From an uncultured Desulfuromusa sp. (GTDB taxonomy: Bacteria; Desulfobacterota; Desulfuromonadia; Desulfuromonadales; Geopsychrobacteraceae), in NCBI RefSeq assembly GCF_963675815.1, contig NZ_OY776575.1, positions 1-64,000 on the forward strand: DNA of 64,000 bases, read 5' to 3'. Positions 30,938 to 40,238 of this stretch are shown in pieces. A program made the translations under genes and the position numbers. Position 1 is the first letter of the stretch; each line of letters opens with the position of its first letter. The notes under the pieces are model-generated. The model ran no database searches. It was not told where the DNA came from and was given only the letters and a program-made list of their open reading frames with translations.

Positions 30938-31612
30938 ATGATACAGCTATACAATGTTACAAAAAAGTATGGGGGTGAGTCTGCAGCGGTAAAGAACATG
31001 ACACTACAGATTGGCAAAGGTGAATTTGTCTATATCACGGGAGCCTCCGGAGCGGGAAAGACAACTCTGCTGCGGATGCTTTATGCTGCAGAAAAACCGA
31101 CGAAAGGCCAGATTCTGGTCGACAGACAAAATATCTCTCGGATTCGCAGTCGACAAATTCCTTTTTTGCGGCGGAAGGTCGGGGTGGTTTTTCAGGATTT
31201 TAAACTATTACAAAGCAGAACAGTCTATGAAAACGTTGCCTTTGCCTTGGAAGCTCAAGGCAAAAAACGCTATGAGGTGAGTAAAAAAGTTTATCAGGCT
31301 TTGAAAGAGGTTGGTCTTGAGCATCGATTGCAAAGGAAACCCCTGGAGCTTTCCGGGGGTGAGCAACAACGTATTGCCATCGCCAGAGCTCTGGTTGTAG
31401 ACCCATTGATACTGCTTGCCGATGAACCGAGTGGTAATCTGGATCAAGATGTAACTTTTGAGATTATGGCCCTGTTCCAACAGGCAAATGCGCGTGGAAC
31501 AACGGTTCTTTTGGCAACCCATGACCACAGTTTAAATCAACGCTTTCCGCGTCGGGTCCTGACTTTGGATCAGGGAAAGCTGATAGGTGATCAGCAGCCG
31601 CTTCAAGGTTAA
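30938..31612 (+). CDS. ftsE: Cell division ATP-binding protein FtsE
   Basis: A 224-residue ABC ATPase. Walker A GASGAGKT, the ABC signature [15 protein letters not shown], Walker [14 protein letters not shown] and the H-loop ATHDH are all intact. With FtsX it forms an ABC-type complex that controls murein hydrolase activation at the septum rather than transport. The RBS is weak. ftsX and envC follow, giving the classical ftsEX-envC module. Confidence 0.96.
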   Translation: MIQLYNVTKKYGGESAAVKNMTLQIGKGEFVYITGASGAGKTTLLRMLYAAEKPTKGQILVDRQNISRIRSRQIPFLRRKVGVVFQDFKLLQSRTVYENVAFALEAQGKKRYEVSKKVYQALKEVGLEHRLQRKPLELSGGEQQRIAIARALVVDPLILLADEPSGNLDQDVTFEIMALFQQANARGTTVLLATHDHSLNQRFPRRVLTLDQGKLIGDQQPLQG

Positions 31613-31680
31613 ATAATCCATCCGTTGTTTGCGAATAAATTTGCTAGGAAATCAAGTCGGTTGAACTGGAGGCTCCAGCT

Positions 31681-32577
31681 GTGCTGGATAAAATTCGTTA
31701 TTTTATAATGCGTGCCCTGCGCAATATGCGTCAGTGGCCTCTTTTGTGTGCAGCGTCCATTTTGACAATGGCCGTTGCTCTGGCTACGGTGGCAACTTTT
31801 GTTCTGGTTGTTGTCAATACTGAGCAACTGGCTTTGCGCTGGACGAAAGAAATACAGGTTATTGCTTATTTACAGAAGGCTCCGGATCAGCAGAGCCTTG
31901 CCCAAACAATAAAAAAATTGAAAACAATCCCTGAGGTTGAAACAGTTAAATACGTCTCTCAAGCAGATGCAATACAGAGGTTCAAAACGCATTTAGGAGA
32001 AGATGCCAGTTTACTGGAAGGTGTCAGTGCTGATTTGCTGCCGGCTTCTTTTGAATTGGGTTTGTATGCTAAACATAGGAATCAACAAGGGATTGCCACC
32101 GTCATTGAGCAGCTGGAAAATTATCTGGACGTTGATGACTTACGTTACGGGCAACAATGGTTGGAGAAGTTTAACAAGTTTGTCCGGGCCCTCCGATTTA
32201 TCGGTATTATTCTTGGTGGATTTCTCCTGTTTGCAGCTTTGTTTATTGTTTCAAACACCATTAAATTAACTCTTTACGCCAGGCGGGATGAACTTGAAAT
32301 CATGGCTCTCGTTGGGGCAACAATGCGCTTTATTCAAATTCCCTTTATGCTTGAGGGCGCTATTCAGGGGCTGTTGGGAGGTGTCCTCTCGTTGCTATTT
32401 CTGGCTCTTTCTTTTGCTTTTATCCTGACTCCCAGTTTGAATTCTTTCTGGTTGACTCCGACTGGTTTTGATCTGCAATTTCTCACCATGAATCAGCAAA
32501 TGATTCTGGTATTCTCCGGGGTTGTCCTTGGCGTCCTTGGCAGCTTGTCGTCTTTACGACGGTTTGTCCGTTTTTAA
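31681..32577 (+). CDS. ftsX: Cell division protein FtsX
   Basis: A 298-residue permease-like protein. GTG 31681 is preceded by GGAGG at eight bases. It has four membrane segments (about residues 22-45, 172-195, 222-245 and 268-290) and a large periplasmic loop after the first (ALRWTKEIQVIAYLQKAPDQQSL...). In characterised systems that loop binds EnvC or another hydrolase activator. The next gene is EnvC-like, consistent with this. Confidence 0.94.
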   Translation: MLDKIRYFIMRALRNMRQWPLLCAASILTMAVALATVATFVLVVVNTEQLALRWTKEIQVIAYLQKAPDQQSLAQTIKKLKTIPEVETVKYVSQADAIQRFKTHLGEDASLLEGVSADLLPASFELGLYAKHRNQQGIATVIEQLENYLDVDDLRYGQQWLEKFNKFVRALRFIGIILGGFLLFAALFIVSNTIKLTLYARRDELEIMALVGATMRFIQIPFMLEGAIQGLLGGVLSLLFLALSFAFILTPSLNSFWLTPTGFDLQFLTMNQQMILVFSGVVLGVLGSLSSLRRFVRF

Positions 32578-32581
32578 TGCT

Positions 32582-33724
32582 ATGATTCGTTTCTCGTCTC
32601 TTGCCATTTGCTGCTTGCTGCTTGTTTTATGTTTTTCCCTGTGCCAGGCAGATCTCATCAATAATCGTTCTCAGCTGGAAAAAGTCGAGGCGAGAATTGA
32701 TCGTGTTGAAAAGGCTCTGAAAGAGAAAAAACAATCAGAACTTTCCATCAGCAGAGAACTGGTGCTGATCAATGAAACCCTGGAACAGGTGAAAAAACGG
32801 ATTCAATTATTGAAAACGAATGTTAACAAGTTGGACAATGAAATTCTGCTGCAAAGTAAGCTGGTTAAAAAGAATGAAGTCGGAATAAAAAGGGTGTCCC
32901 TGCAACTGGAGAAAAGATTGGTTGCTTTATATAAAGAAGGGGACACAGGCGCACTCAAAATTCTTTTTTCAGCAGAGTCTCCAACGGAAATGGTTCAGCA
33001 ATATCAATATTTTACAAAAGTGCTACAGTACGACAAGGAATTGTTGGCCGAGTATCGGGAAACAACGAGGGTACATAAGCAGAGTTTAGCTGAATTGGAA
33101 GCACTTCGTTTACAAAAAAAGGATCTTCTTGAAAGTGAGCAGCGGCAGCAACTTGTCGCCGCAAAGGGACAAAAGTTACAATCCCGATTATTAAAAAAAG
33201 CGCGGGTTGATAAACGGAAGCTCTCTTCCGAGTTGACACAATTGAAAGAGGATGCAGTCAGGTTAAAGGCTTTAGTTTCCAAACTCCAGGATAAAGAGAA
33301 AGCTACAGCAACTTCAGGAGCGGGAAACTTTGCAGTAGGCCGGGGAAAATTGAGCTGGCCTGTTAATGGCCGTGTTGTGATTGGCTTTGGTCAACAGAAA
33401 GATGATAAGCTCGGTACCTATTATGAAAGTAATGGAATTGAAATAGCGACAGATATCGGCAGTCCGATACGTGCTGTGGCTGCCGGCAAGATAGTTTTTG
33501 CTGATTATTTTAAAGGTTACGGAAACCTGTTTATTCTCAGTCATCCGGGTGGATATCATACCCTTTATGCTCAAGCTGATCGTATGCAGAAAAAACTGGG
33601 AGCTGAAGTTTCCGCAGGTGATTTACTTGGCTATAGTGGATTAGGTGGGCGTGACAGTATTTATTTTGAAATACGTTCCAAAGGTTCTCCTGTTAATCCT
33701 TTGTCGTGGTTGCAGTCGCGTTAA
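32582..33724 (+). CDS. envC: EnvC-like murein hydrolase activator (degenerate LytM domain)
   Basis: A 380-residue exported protein. ATG 32582 is chosen because it follows the ftsX stop by four bases and gives a clean signal peptide (LAICCLLLVLCFSLCQADL). A long coiled coil spans about residues 25-235, then a C-terminal LytM/M23 fold. The zinc ligands of active M23 peptidases are replaced: the HxxxD position reads NGIEIATD, and the HxH region reads GGYHTLYAQ. As in E. coli EnvC, it is therefore probably a non-enzymatic activator of amidases under FtsEX control. Confidence 0.9.
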   Translation: MIRFSSLAICCLLLVLCFSLCQADLINNRSQLEKVEARIDRVEKALKEKKQSELSISRELVLINETLEQVKKRIQLLKTNVNKLDNEILLQSKLVKKNEVGIKRVSLQLEKRLVALYKEGDTGALKILFSAESPTEMVQQYQYFTKVLQYDKELLAEYRETTRVHKQSLAELEALRLQKKDLLESEQRQQLVAAKGQKLQSRLLKKARVDKRKLSSELTQLKEDAVRLKALVSKLQDKEKATATSGAGNFAVGRGKLSWPVNGRVVIGFGQQKDDKLGTYYESNGIEIATDIGSPIRAVAAGKIVFADYFKGYGNLFILSHPGGYHTLYAQADRMQKKLGAEVSAGDLLGYSGLGGRDSIYFEIRSKGSPVNPLSWLQSR

Positions 33725-33738
33725 GTGTGAGAGGTTCT

Positions 33739-35031
33739 ATGCCTAAAGTCAAAAAAATCATTCAAAATCTTATCCTCATTCTACTTTTTTGCTGTAGTGT
33801 AGCGGTCTTCAGCCACGACGCTTTCGCAAACGAAACAGAAGACTATAAAAAACTTGAAATTTTTACGGATGTCCTCTCATTGATTCGTAGCAGTTACGTC
33901 GAAGACGTCGATATGGAAAAGCTTGTTTATGGCGCGGTACGAGGTATGTTGAGTACTCTGGATCCGCACAGCAGTTTTTTGACCCCTGAGATGTATCAGG
34001 ATATGCAAGCGGATACTCATGGTGAATTTGGTGGATTAGGGATAGAAATCACAGTTAAAAATGGTGATCTGATTATTGTTTCCCCTATCGAGGATTCTCC
34101 TGCTTACGCAGCTGGAGTCCAGTCAGGGGATCAGATTATTAAAATCAACGGCAAACCAACCCGTGACATTGAAATTATGGAAGCCGTACGGATGATGCGT
34201 GGTCCCAAGGGGGAGGCCATTACTATCAGTGTTCAACGCCCTGGCGTTTCCGATCTCCTGGATTTTACAATTATTCGAGACATCATCCAGGTGCAGAGCG
34301 TCAAAGGCCGTGTTCTTCAGGGGCGTTATGGTTACGTTCGGGTGTCTCAATTCCAGGATCGTACCGGAAGCGATCTGAAACAACAGTTGCTTCGTTTTCG
34401 CCAGAAAAATGATACACCGTTACACGGGGTTATTCTTGATTTACGTAACAATCCCGGTGGTCTTCTGGATCAGGCCGTGGCTGTTGCCGATCTCTTCTTA
34501 AGTGACGGGCTGATCGTGTATACTGAAGGTCGGGAATCGGAAGCGCAAATGAAATTTTCTGCACAGCAAGCTGAAACGGAACCTGATTATCCGCTTGTTG
34601 TCTTAATCAATGGTGGTAGTGCCAGCGCTGCTGAGATTGTTGCCGGTGCGCTACAGGATCATAGTCGGGCTATTATCATTGGCGAACAGAGTTTCGGCAA
34701 AGGTTCTGTGCAAACAATTATCCCTCTGGATGACCATTCAGGGTTGAGACTGACAACAGCGCGATATTTTACCCCTTCGGGGAGATCCATTCAGGCGCTG
34801 GGAATTACGCCGGATATTGTTGTCTCACAGCTGAAAATTCAACCTTTAAATGAATCGGGAAATTCTTTGCGGGAAGCCGACCTGGAAAACCATTTTCAGC
34901 CTCTCTCAGAAGAACCTGGAGAGAAGACACAAAAAACAGACGATTCAGTTCCGGAAGCAATGATCGATAATCAGTTACAACGTGGAATCGATTTGCTTAA
35001 AGGGATTCATATTATTAAAAATAGCAACTAA
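33739..35031 (+). CDS. ctpA: Carboxy-terminal processing protease (S41)
   Basis: A 430-residue periplasmic serine protease. ATG 33739 is chosen over an upstream start inside envC and gives a signal peptide (basic MPKVKK, then a Leu/Ile-rich stretch cleaved near AFANE). A PDZ domain (GGLGIEITVKNGDLIIVSPIEDSPAYAAG, about residues 95-180) precedes the catalytic core with GGSASAAE (Ser) and GEQSFGKGSVQ (Lys). It is commonly found next to envC and the polysaccharide deacetylase gene, suggesting an envelope-remodelling operon. Confidence 0.94.
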   Translation: MPKVKKIIQNLILILLFCCSVAVFSHDAFANETEDYKKLEIFTDVLSLIRSSYVEDVDMEKLVYGAVRGMLSTLDPHSSFLTPEMYQDMQADTHGEFGGLGIEITVKNGDLIIVSPIEDSPAYAAGVQSGDQIIKINGKPTRDIEIMEAVRMMRGPKGEAITISVQRPGVSDLLDFTIIRDIIQVQSVKGRVLQGRYGYVRVSQFQDRTGSDLKQQLLRFRQKNDTPLHGVILDLRNNPGGLLDQAVAVADLFLSDGLIVYTEGRESEAQMKFSAQQAETEPDYPLVVLINGGSASAAEIVAGALQDHSRAIIIGEQSFGKGSVQTIIPLDDHSGLRLTTARYFTPSGRSIQALGITPDIVVSQLKIQPLNESGNSLREADLENHFQPLSEEPGEKTQKTDDSVPEAMIDNQLQRGIDLLKGIHIIKNSN

Positions 35032-35058
35032 GTTGCTTCTAGAAAGATTGACTGCTGG

Positions 35059-36246
35059 ATGGCTACAAAACAAAAGAAACCGGGTCTCAAGAAGACCCGC
35101 AAACGAACTAAAAAGAAGCAATTAAGTCAGAATATGAGAATCCTTCTTGCCGCCGCTTTTCTGCTGGGCTTTGTTGCTCTTTGTCTTGTGGCTCTGGTCA
35201 ATTTGCGGTCAATTTTTTTGCCGGATATTTCTCCTTCTGCTGAAACTTTTATCTATGAAGAACCCTCTGATGTTATTCATGATTTAAAGGTTTATAGCTA
35301 TGCCGATATTCAGGAACTTATTGAAAACCAGCTCATAAACGGACCTGATTCAATGGGCTGGCGGAGGCTGCCTGATCGACAGAACGTTCATGTCAGGGAA
35401 ATCTTTGGCGATTTTCCCTCTTCCACTTTTCTATCTGAACTTGCAAGCCATATTGAGCAGGCCGATAGTCAGGCACAACTGAAGGCCAGTCGAAAAGATG
35501 GGATTATTCATCTTTACTGGCAGAATGTTCTCAGATTAGAGCTCAAATATCAGGTCCCAAGTGTACTGGAGAGTAAACAAGGCCGAATAGCTGTCATTAT
35601 GGATGATATGGGCGGGTCTCTCTCCACCATTCGTGATTTGTTGCGTCTGCGTGTTGTCATTACCCCGTCAATTCTTCCAGGGAAAAGCAGGGCTATGGCG
35701 GCAACAGCATTGCTGCAGGAGGAAGGGCGTGAATATATGATTCATATCCCTATGCAGCCACGCAGTTATCCAAAAACAAATCCAGGCGATAATGCTTTGC
35801 TTCTGGGACAGTCCGAGAATGAAACCCGACGGTTAGTCCAGTCTTATATGGCAGGTGTTCCCGGTGCTGTTGGCGGCAATAATCATATGGGGTCACGTTA
35901 CACGGAAGAGTCGGATCCGATGCGAATTGTTCTGGATGAACTGAAGCGTCACGATCTTTTCTTTATTGACAGTCGGACTATTGGTAACTCTGTTGCTTTC
36001 TCTGAGGCTCGAAAAATGGGTTTGAAGACGGCAACGCGTAATATTTTTCTGGATAACAGGGACGACGTTACTTATATCCGGCAACAAATTCGCAAAATGG
36101 TCAGTCTTGCCGGCACCAACCGGGAGATTATTGCGATTTGTCACCCCCATAAAGAAACATTGGAGGCTTTCCGTCTGGAACAAGATTGGTTGCAACAACA
36201 ACCCGTCGAATTTTTGTCCGCCTCGGAGCTCGTACATGTCTATTGA
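35059..36246 (+). CDS. Divergent polysaccharide deacetylase family protein
   Basis: A 395-residue protein with a very basic N-terminus, one membrane anchor (about residues 27-50) and a C-terminal NodB-like barrel beginning QGRIAVIMDDMGGSLS. Later blocks are VVITPSILPGKSRAMA, EYMIHIPMQPRSYPK, GGNNHMGSRYTEE, LFFIDSRTIGNSVA and AICHPHKETLEA. The MDDxG, NHMGS and HPH motifs match the divergent (YibQ-type) family often next to ctpA and envC. The activity is not established for the family. Confidence 0.87.
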   Translation: MATKQKKPGLKKTRKRTKKKQLSQNMRILLAAAFLLGFVALCLVALVNLRSIFLPDISPSAETFIYEEPSDVIHDLKVYSYADIQELIENQLINGPDSMGWRRLPDRQNVHVREIFGDFPSSTFLSELASHIEQADSQAQLKASRKDGIIHLYWQNVLRLELKYQVPSVLESKQGRIAVIMDDMGGSLSTIRDLLRLRVVITPSILPGKSRAMAATALLQEEGREYMIHIPMQPRSYPKTNPGDNALLLGQSENETRRLVQSYMAGVPGAVGGNNHMGSRYTEESDPMRIVLDELKRHDLFFIDSRTIGNSVAFSEARKMGLKTATRNIFLDNRDDVTYIRQQIRKMVSLAGTNREIIAICHPHKETLEAFRLEQDWLQQQPVEFLSASELVHVY

Positions 36247-36255
36247 TTGTTGCGA

Positions 36256-37650
36256 TTATGTATTTTTATCCAGCTGCTGGTCAATCTGAACCCGGTTAAA
36301 GATCGTTTTCCATTCAAGATAATTTTGCTGTTCAAGAATACTCAAGGGATTGCTGGCCGATTGTCTGATCAGGAGTTGTTGATAATCACTCTTTTTACCA
36401 TTTGCTGCCAGATCAAACAGCGATAAAAGATTTCTTTTGTCCTGGCGATATGGCCGTTCCTGATTTTTTAATATAACGCTTCGCCCGGAAATTCTATCCC
36501 CTTGCTGATCAAGGCGAAAGACATCGATTTGAGCTTGTTCTGCGTCGATTTGATTTTTTTGTAGGAGCAGGAACGTCCTATGAGTCGTGCTTCCTAATAT
36601 TTCCTGTAAAAGTCTTTGTTGTTTTTTTCCTTTGAGTTCCGGGTAGCAATCCTGAAGTAATAAAGTAAATAAACAGTCTTCCTCAATAAATCCGCTGAAA
36701 CGACCCGTTTCATTTTCCAGAAAATAGGTTGGCGGCCAAATGTCATTTTTTAAGATGGGAGCATCACAAAAGAGACAGTTAGGTTGTAGATTTCCGATCC
36801 GGGCATTATATTCTTTAAGAAACCATTCTTCTTGATCATAAAGGTTGTCGGCTATCTCATTTATTCTCACTGGACCATGTTCCAGATAGTCCAGATAAAC
36901 TTGCCTTGCCAGGTGGGTCAGCTGAAGATGAACTTCAGTATTTCGTCCATGGGTTATGACAGGATAGACTTTTCCTGCTGGATTTGTCGCCAAAGATTCT
37001 ACTTTAGGGCTTTTTGCAATAAACCCTTCAAAACAACGGTAGCCTCGATTGATTGCATATGCTTTCAGCAACTGATATGAATTGCGGAATGGACCGTCAA
37101 AATGAATTCGTGTGTCTATCAGGCAGGGAAGCAGCTTTAATACGGACTTGGAACGTTTATTTTCGGCAAGAAATCCTGCGAGGTTGCGACAGTTCTCAAG
37201 AGATGGAGTGTCTTTGATCGGGACAATAATGCGATCTGCTGCGTACAGTGCGTTACGGGTATAGATATCCAGAATCGGGCTTGTATCAATGATGATAATC
37301 CCTTGTAAGGATGAGCGACTGATTACTTGGGCGAGTTGTTCTATGTTCTTGACATGTTGCTGATATGCAAACAAATCCCGGCTGGATTGAATAAAATCAA
37401 CACCATATTGTCCGTCAACGAGAAGCTCGGCCGGATTCACTCCGCTAAAAAGATGTCCAACATGATGTGGATTTGTTGTTTTGTTGAGCTGGAACATTTG
37501 ATCAACCGTAAAATGGTTGTCGAAGCTGAAGAGAGTAACAGGAAGATCTTCAGATAAGCCTTTAAGATAAATGGCTAAATTTGTTGCCAGAGTGGTTTTT
37601 CCGACCCCACCTTTTTCGCTGGCAATGGCGATAACATATGAGCGTGCCAT
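36256..37650 (-). CDS. ParA/MinD-type ATPase with an unassigned C-terminal extension
   Basis: A 464-residue protein. Residues 1 to about 230 form a ParA-like P-loop ATPase: deviant Walker A EKGGVGKTT (signature Lys present), Walker B GIIIIDTSPILD, and IVPIKDTPSLEN. Ordinary ParA proteins end near here. About 230 further residues follow, with a CLFCDAPI segment (possible metal-binding CxxC), a further Cys pair (EEDCLFTLLLQDCYPEL) and an acidic, Gln-rich tail. No parB or parS site is adjacent, and the gene is monocistronic, ending 9 bp from the opposing deacetylase stop. A role in plasmid or chromosome partition is therefore not supported by context; subcellular positioning is possible. Confidence 0.8.
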   Translation of the reverse strand: MARSYVIAIASEKGGVGKTTLATNLAIYLKGLSEDLPVTLFSFDNHFTVDQMFQLNKTTNPHHVGHLFSGVNPAELLVDGQYGVDFIQSSRDLFAYQQHVKNIEQLAQVISRSSLQGIIIIDTSPILDIYTRNALYAADRIIVPIKDTPSLENCRNLAGFLAENKRSKSVLKLLPCLIDTRIHFDGPFRNSYQLLKAYAINRGYRCFEGFIAKSPKVESLATNPAGKVYPVITHGRNTEVHLQLTHLARQVYLDYLEHGPVRINEIADNLYDQEEWFLKEYNARIGNLQPNCLFCDAPILKNDIWPPTYFLENETGRFSGFIEEDCLFTLLLQDCYPELKGKKQQRLLQEILGSTTHRTFLLLQKNQIDAEQAQIDVFRLDQQGDRISGRSVILKNQERPYRQDKRNLLSLFDLAANGKKSDYQQLLIRQSASNPLSILEQQNYLEWKTIFNRVQIDQQLDKNT

Positions 37651-37781
37651 GAGTCCCTCAACTGTGAATATTGAAAAAAATTAACTATTTATAGGGGATT
37701 CGCATAAACCTGTCAATCTTGTTTGCTGGTCACCGGAGTTCCGATCAACAGCAGGCAAGTAAAATTAAGGATGCATAGAGA

Positions 37782-38972
37782 ATGGAAAAAAATACCGCAG
37801 TTTCAGTGACCACTTTAATCCATTTACTCCAAGATCTCGTTGAAGATAATTTTGTCGATGTCCTTGTCCAGGGTGAGTTGAGCAATGTTTCTCAGCCTGC
37901 ATCAGGGCACTGTTATTTCACTCTGAAAGACACAAAAACCCAAATCCGATGTGCCATGTTTCGAAGTCATGCCAGGGTGTTGAACTTTAAACCGGTTGAT
38001 GGATTGGCCGTTATTTGCCGTGGTCGAGTTTCAATATATCCACAACGGGGTGATTTGCAATTGATTGTCGAAGGCATTGAACCCGTAGGGATTGGCAGCT
38101 TGCAACTAGCTTTTGACCAGCTGAAGCAAAAACTGGAAGCTGAGGGGTTGTTTGATGTGAAGCGTAAACAAGCAATCCCCGCTTTTCCGCAAACAATTGC
38201 TGTTGTCACCTCAGCATCTGGGGCAGCTATTCAAGATATCCTGAATGTATTGCGGCGACGTTCAGCAGGGGTCCAGATTCTGCTGCGTTCAGTTCGGGTT
38301 CAGGGAGATGGAGCAGGGGCAGAGATAGCATCAGCTATTATCGAACTGAACAAGGAGCCGGAGATTGATGTTCTTATTGTTGGCCGTGGGGGAGGATCGC
38401 GTGAAGATCTTTGGGCTTTTAACGAAGAAATAGTCGCCAGGGCGATCGTGGCATCGAAAATCCCAGTTATTTCGGCGGTGGGACATGAAATCGATGTTTC
38501 TATCTCTGATTTAGTCGCTGATCTGCGAGCTCCAACTCCCAGTGCCGCGGCGGAATTGGTGGTTCAAAATCGGCTGGAACTGGAACGTCATCTGGACCAA
38601 TTGACGCTCAGGCTTGCTGCGCAGATGCGTGCTCGCTTGTCATTATTCAAAAGTCATTTACAAGGCCTTGAAAAGAGGTTGAAGGGACCAGTAGAGCAGC
38701 TGAAGATGCAAGGGATGCAATTGCAGCAGTCTGCTTTGCGATTAGAGCAGGCCATTTATGCAGTGATCGAACAAAGAAACCTGCAATTAGCCGTTCTGGT
38801 TGGACGGCTGGAATCACTATCGCCTCTTGCTGTCTTGTCGCGTGGCTATTCCATTGTCAAGCTCCTGCACACGAGTCGCATTGTTCATAGCGCTAAAGGC
38901 CTGAAAGACGGGGATCTTCTGGAAATCCAGCTGGCTGAGGACAAAATTGTTGCTACCGTCACTGAAAAATAA
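37782..38972 (+). CDS. xseA: Exodeoxyribonuclease VII large subunit
   Basis: A 396-residue single-strand nuclease subunit. The N-terminal OB fold carries VLVQGELSNVSQPASGHCYFTLKD. The catalytic domain shows SASGAAIQDILNVLRRR, VLIVGRGGGSREDLWAFNEE and GHEIDVSISDLVADLRAPTPSAAAEL. A coiled-coil tail leads to SRGYSIV. It works with the small subunit encoded 98 bp downstream. Confidence 0.96.
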   Translation: MEKNTAVSVTTLIHLLQDLVEDNFVDVLVQGELSNVSQPASGHCYFTLKDTKTQIRCAMFRSHARVLNFKPVDGLAVICRGRVSIYPQRGDLQLIVEGIEPVGIGSLQLAFDQLKQKLEAEGLFDVKRKQAIPAFPQTIAVVTSASGAAIQDILNVLRRRSAGVQILLRSVRVQGDGAGAEIASAIIELNKEPEIDVLIVGRGGGSREDLWAFNEEIVARAIVASKIPVISAVGHEIDVSISDLVADLRAPTPSAAAELVVQNRLELERHLDQLTLRLAAQMRARLSLFKSHLQGLEKRLKGPVEQLKMQGMQLQQSALRLEQAIYAVIEQRNLQLAVLVGRLESLSPLAVLSRGYSIVKLLHTSRIVHSAKGLKDGDLLEIQLAEDKIVATVTEK

Positions 38973-39069
38973 CGGAAAAGGTTGTGAAAAAGAGCATAAC
39001 CTCTTGACGGAGGGTCAGGGTGCTGTTGATAATCAAGAGTCTATATCAATTCTGAGGTGAATGAGAATT

Positions 39070-39297
39070 ATGGCCAATAAAAACAGTTTTGAAGCGTCAC
39101 TGCAAAAATTGGAAGATGCAGTTGAGAAGCTCGAATCAGGAGATCTCTCCTTGGATCAGGCTTTAAAGGTTTTTTCTGACGGGGTTAAACACACTGAAAC
39201 TTGCCGCAACTCTTTAAAAAAAGTTGAGTTGCAAGTGCAACAATTGTTGCAGTCCAGTGATGGATCTTTACAGAGGGAGCCATTTGAGAATGAGTGA
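39070..39297 (+). CDS. xseB: Exodeoxyribonuclease VII small subunit
   Basis: A 75-residue protein with the family pattern FEASLQKLEDAVEKLESGDLSLDQALKVFSDGVK. ATG 39070 is preferred over ATG 39061 because GAGGTG (39054-39059) is then ten bases away and the start MANKNSFE fits the family. It overlaps ispA by eight bases, as in many bacteria. Confidence 0.92.
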   Translation: MANKNSFEASLQKLEDAVEKLESGDLSLDQALKVFSDGVKHTETCRNSLKKVELQVQQLLQSSDGSLQREPFENE

Positions 39298-40195
39298 TGA
39301 TTGGCAGTTGCAGCCTTATTTGCAGGAGAAAATGCAGCTGATTGATGCTGCTCTGGATCGTTATTTGCCCCGGCCGGATCGTCTTCCGGAGGTTTTACAC
39401 CAAGCGATGCGCTATTCTGTCTTTGCTGGTGGAAAACGGATTCGTCCAGTTCTGATGCTTGCGGCTTGTGAAGCTGTCGGTGGGGATATCAAAACCGTAT
39501 TACCGGCAGCTTGTGCGCTTGAAATGGTCCACAGTTATTCATTGATCCATGATGATCTTCCGGCAATGGATGACGATGATTTCAGGCGCGGGAGTCCAAC
39601 CAATCACAAGGTTTATGGTGAAGCGACTGCAATCTTGGCTGGTGATGGATTATTGACGGAGGCATTTATTCTCCTTTCTAATCCTGATATCTGGAAAGGT
39701 GTATCGGTTGATTGCTCCCGTGAAGTGATCCATATCCTGGCAAAAGGTGCGGGCTCTCGTGGTATGGTGGGTGGGCAGGTGGTTGATATGGAGGCTGAAC
39801 AGAAACCGATTGATTTGCCAACCCTTGAATTTATTCACACGCATAAAACCGGTGCTTTGATCTTGGCTGCTGTTGAGATTGGTGCTTTGCTAGGTGGGGC
39901 ATCCGACAAACAGCGTGCAGCTCTGTGTCGCTATGCGGAAGCGGCTGGTCTAGCATTTCAGATTGCCGATGATATTCTTGATATCGTTGCGGATCAGTCA
40001 CAGCTGGGGAAAGATGTCGGCAGTGACCAGAAACGTGGTAAAGCAACTTATCCCGCTTTACTTGGTCTCTCTGAAGCACGTTGTCGTGCCAATGACCTGA
40101 AGCGCATTGCCTTTTCTTCGTTGGACGTATTTACCGATTCCGCCTGTCGCCCGTTGCGTGAGATTGCTGATTATATCGTTAATCGTTCTTGCTGA
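39290..40195 (+). CDS. ispA: Farnesyl/geranylgeranyl diphosphate synthase
   Basis: A 301-residue trans-prenyltransferase. ATG 39290 lies inside the xseB end. The first aspartate-rich motif is DDLPAMD (Asp88-Asp94, the DDx4D form), the second is DDILD, with GGKRIRP before and GKATYPALLG after. It condenses IPP with DMAPP/GPP to the C15 (or C20) precursor for quinones and carrier lipids. dxs follows directly, and ispB is at 54.1 kb. Confidence 0.95.
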   Translation: MSDDWQLQPYLQEKMQLIDAALDRYLPRPDRLPEVLHQAMRYSVFAGGKRIRPVLMLAACEAVGGDIKTVLPAACALEMVHSYSLIHDDLPAMDDDDFRRGSPTNHKVYGEATAILAGDGLLTEAFILLSNPDIWKGVSVDCSREVIHILAKGAGSRGMVGGQVVDMEAEQKPIDLPTLEFIHTHKTGALILAAVEIGALLGGASDKQRAALCRYAEAAGLAFQIADDILDIVADQSQLGKDVGSDQKRGKATYPALLGLSEARCRANDLKRIAFSSLDVFTDSACRPLREIADYIVNRSC

Positions 40196-40238
40196 TGCTT
40201 TCCCATCTATTTATGAATACTTGATGTTAGGAAAATAA

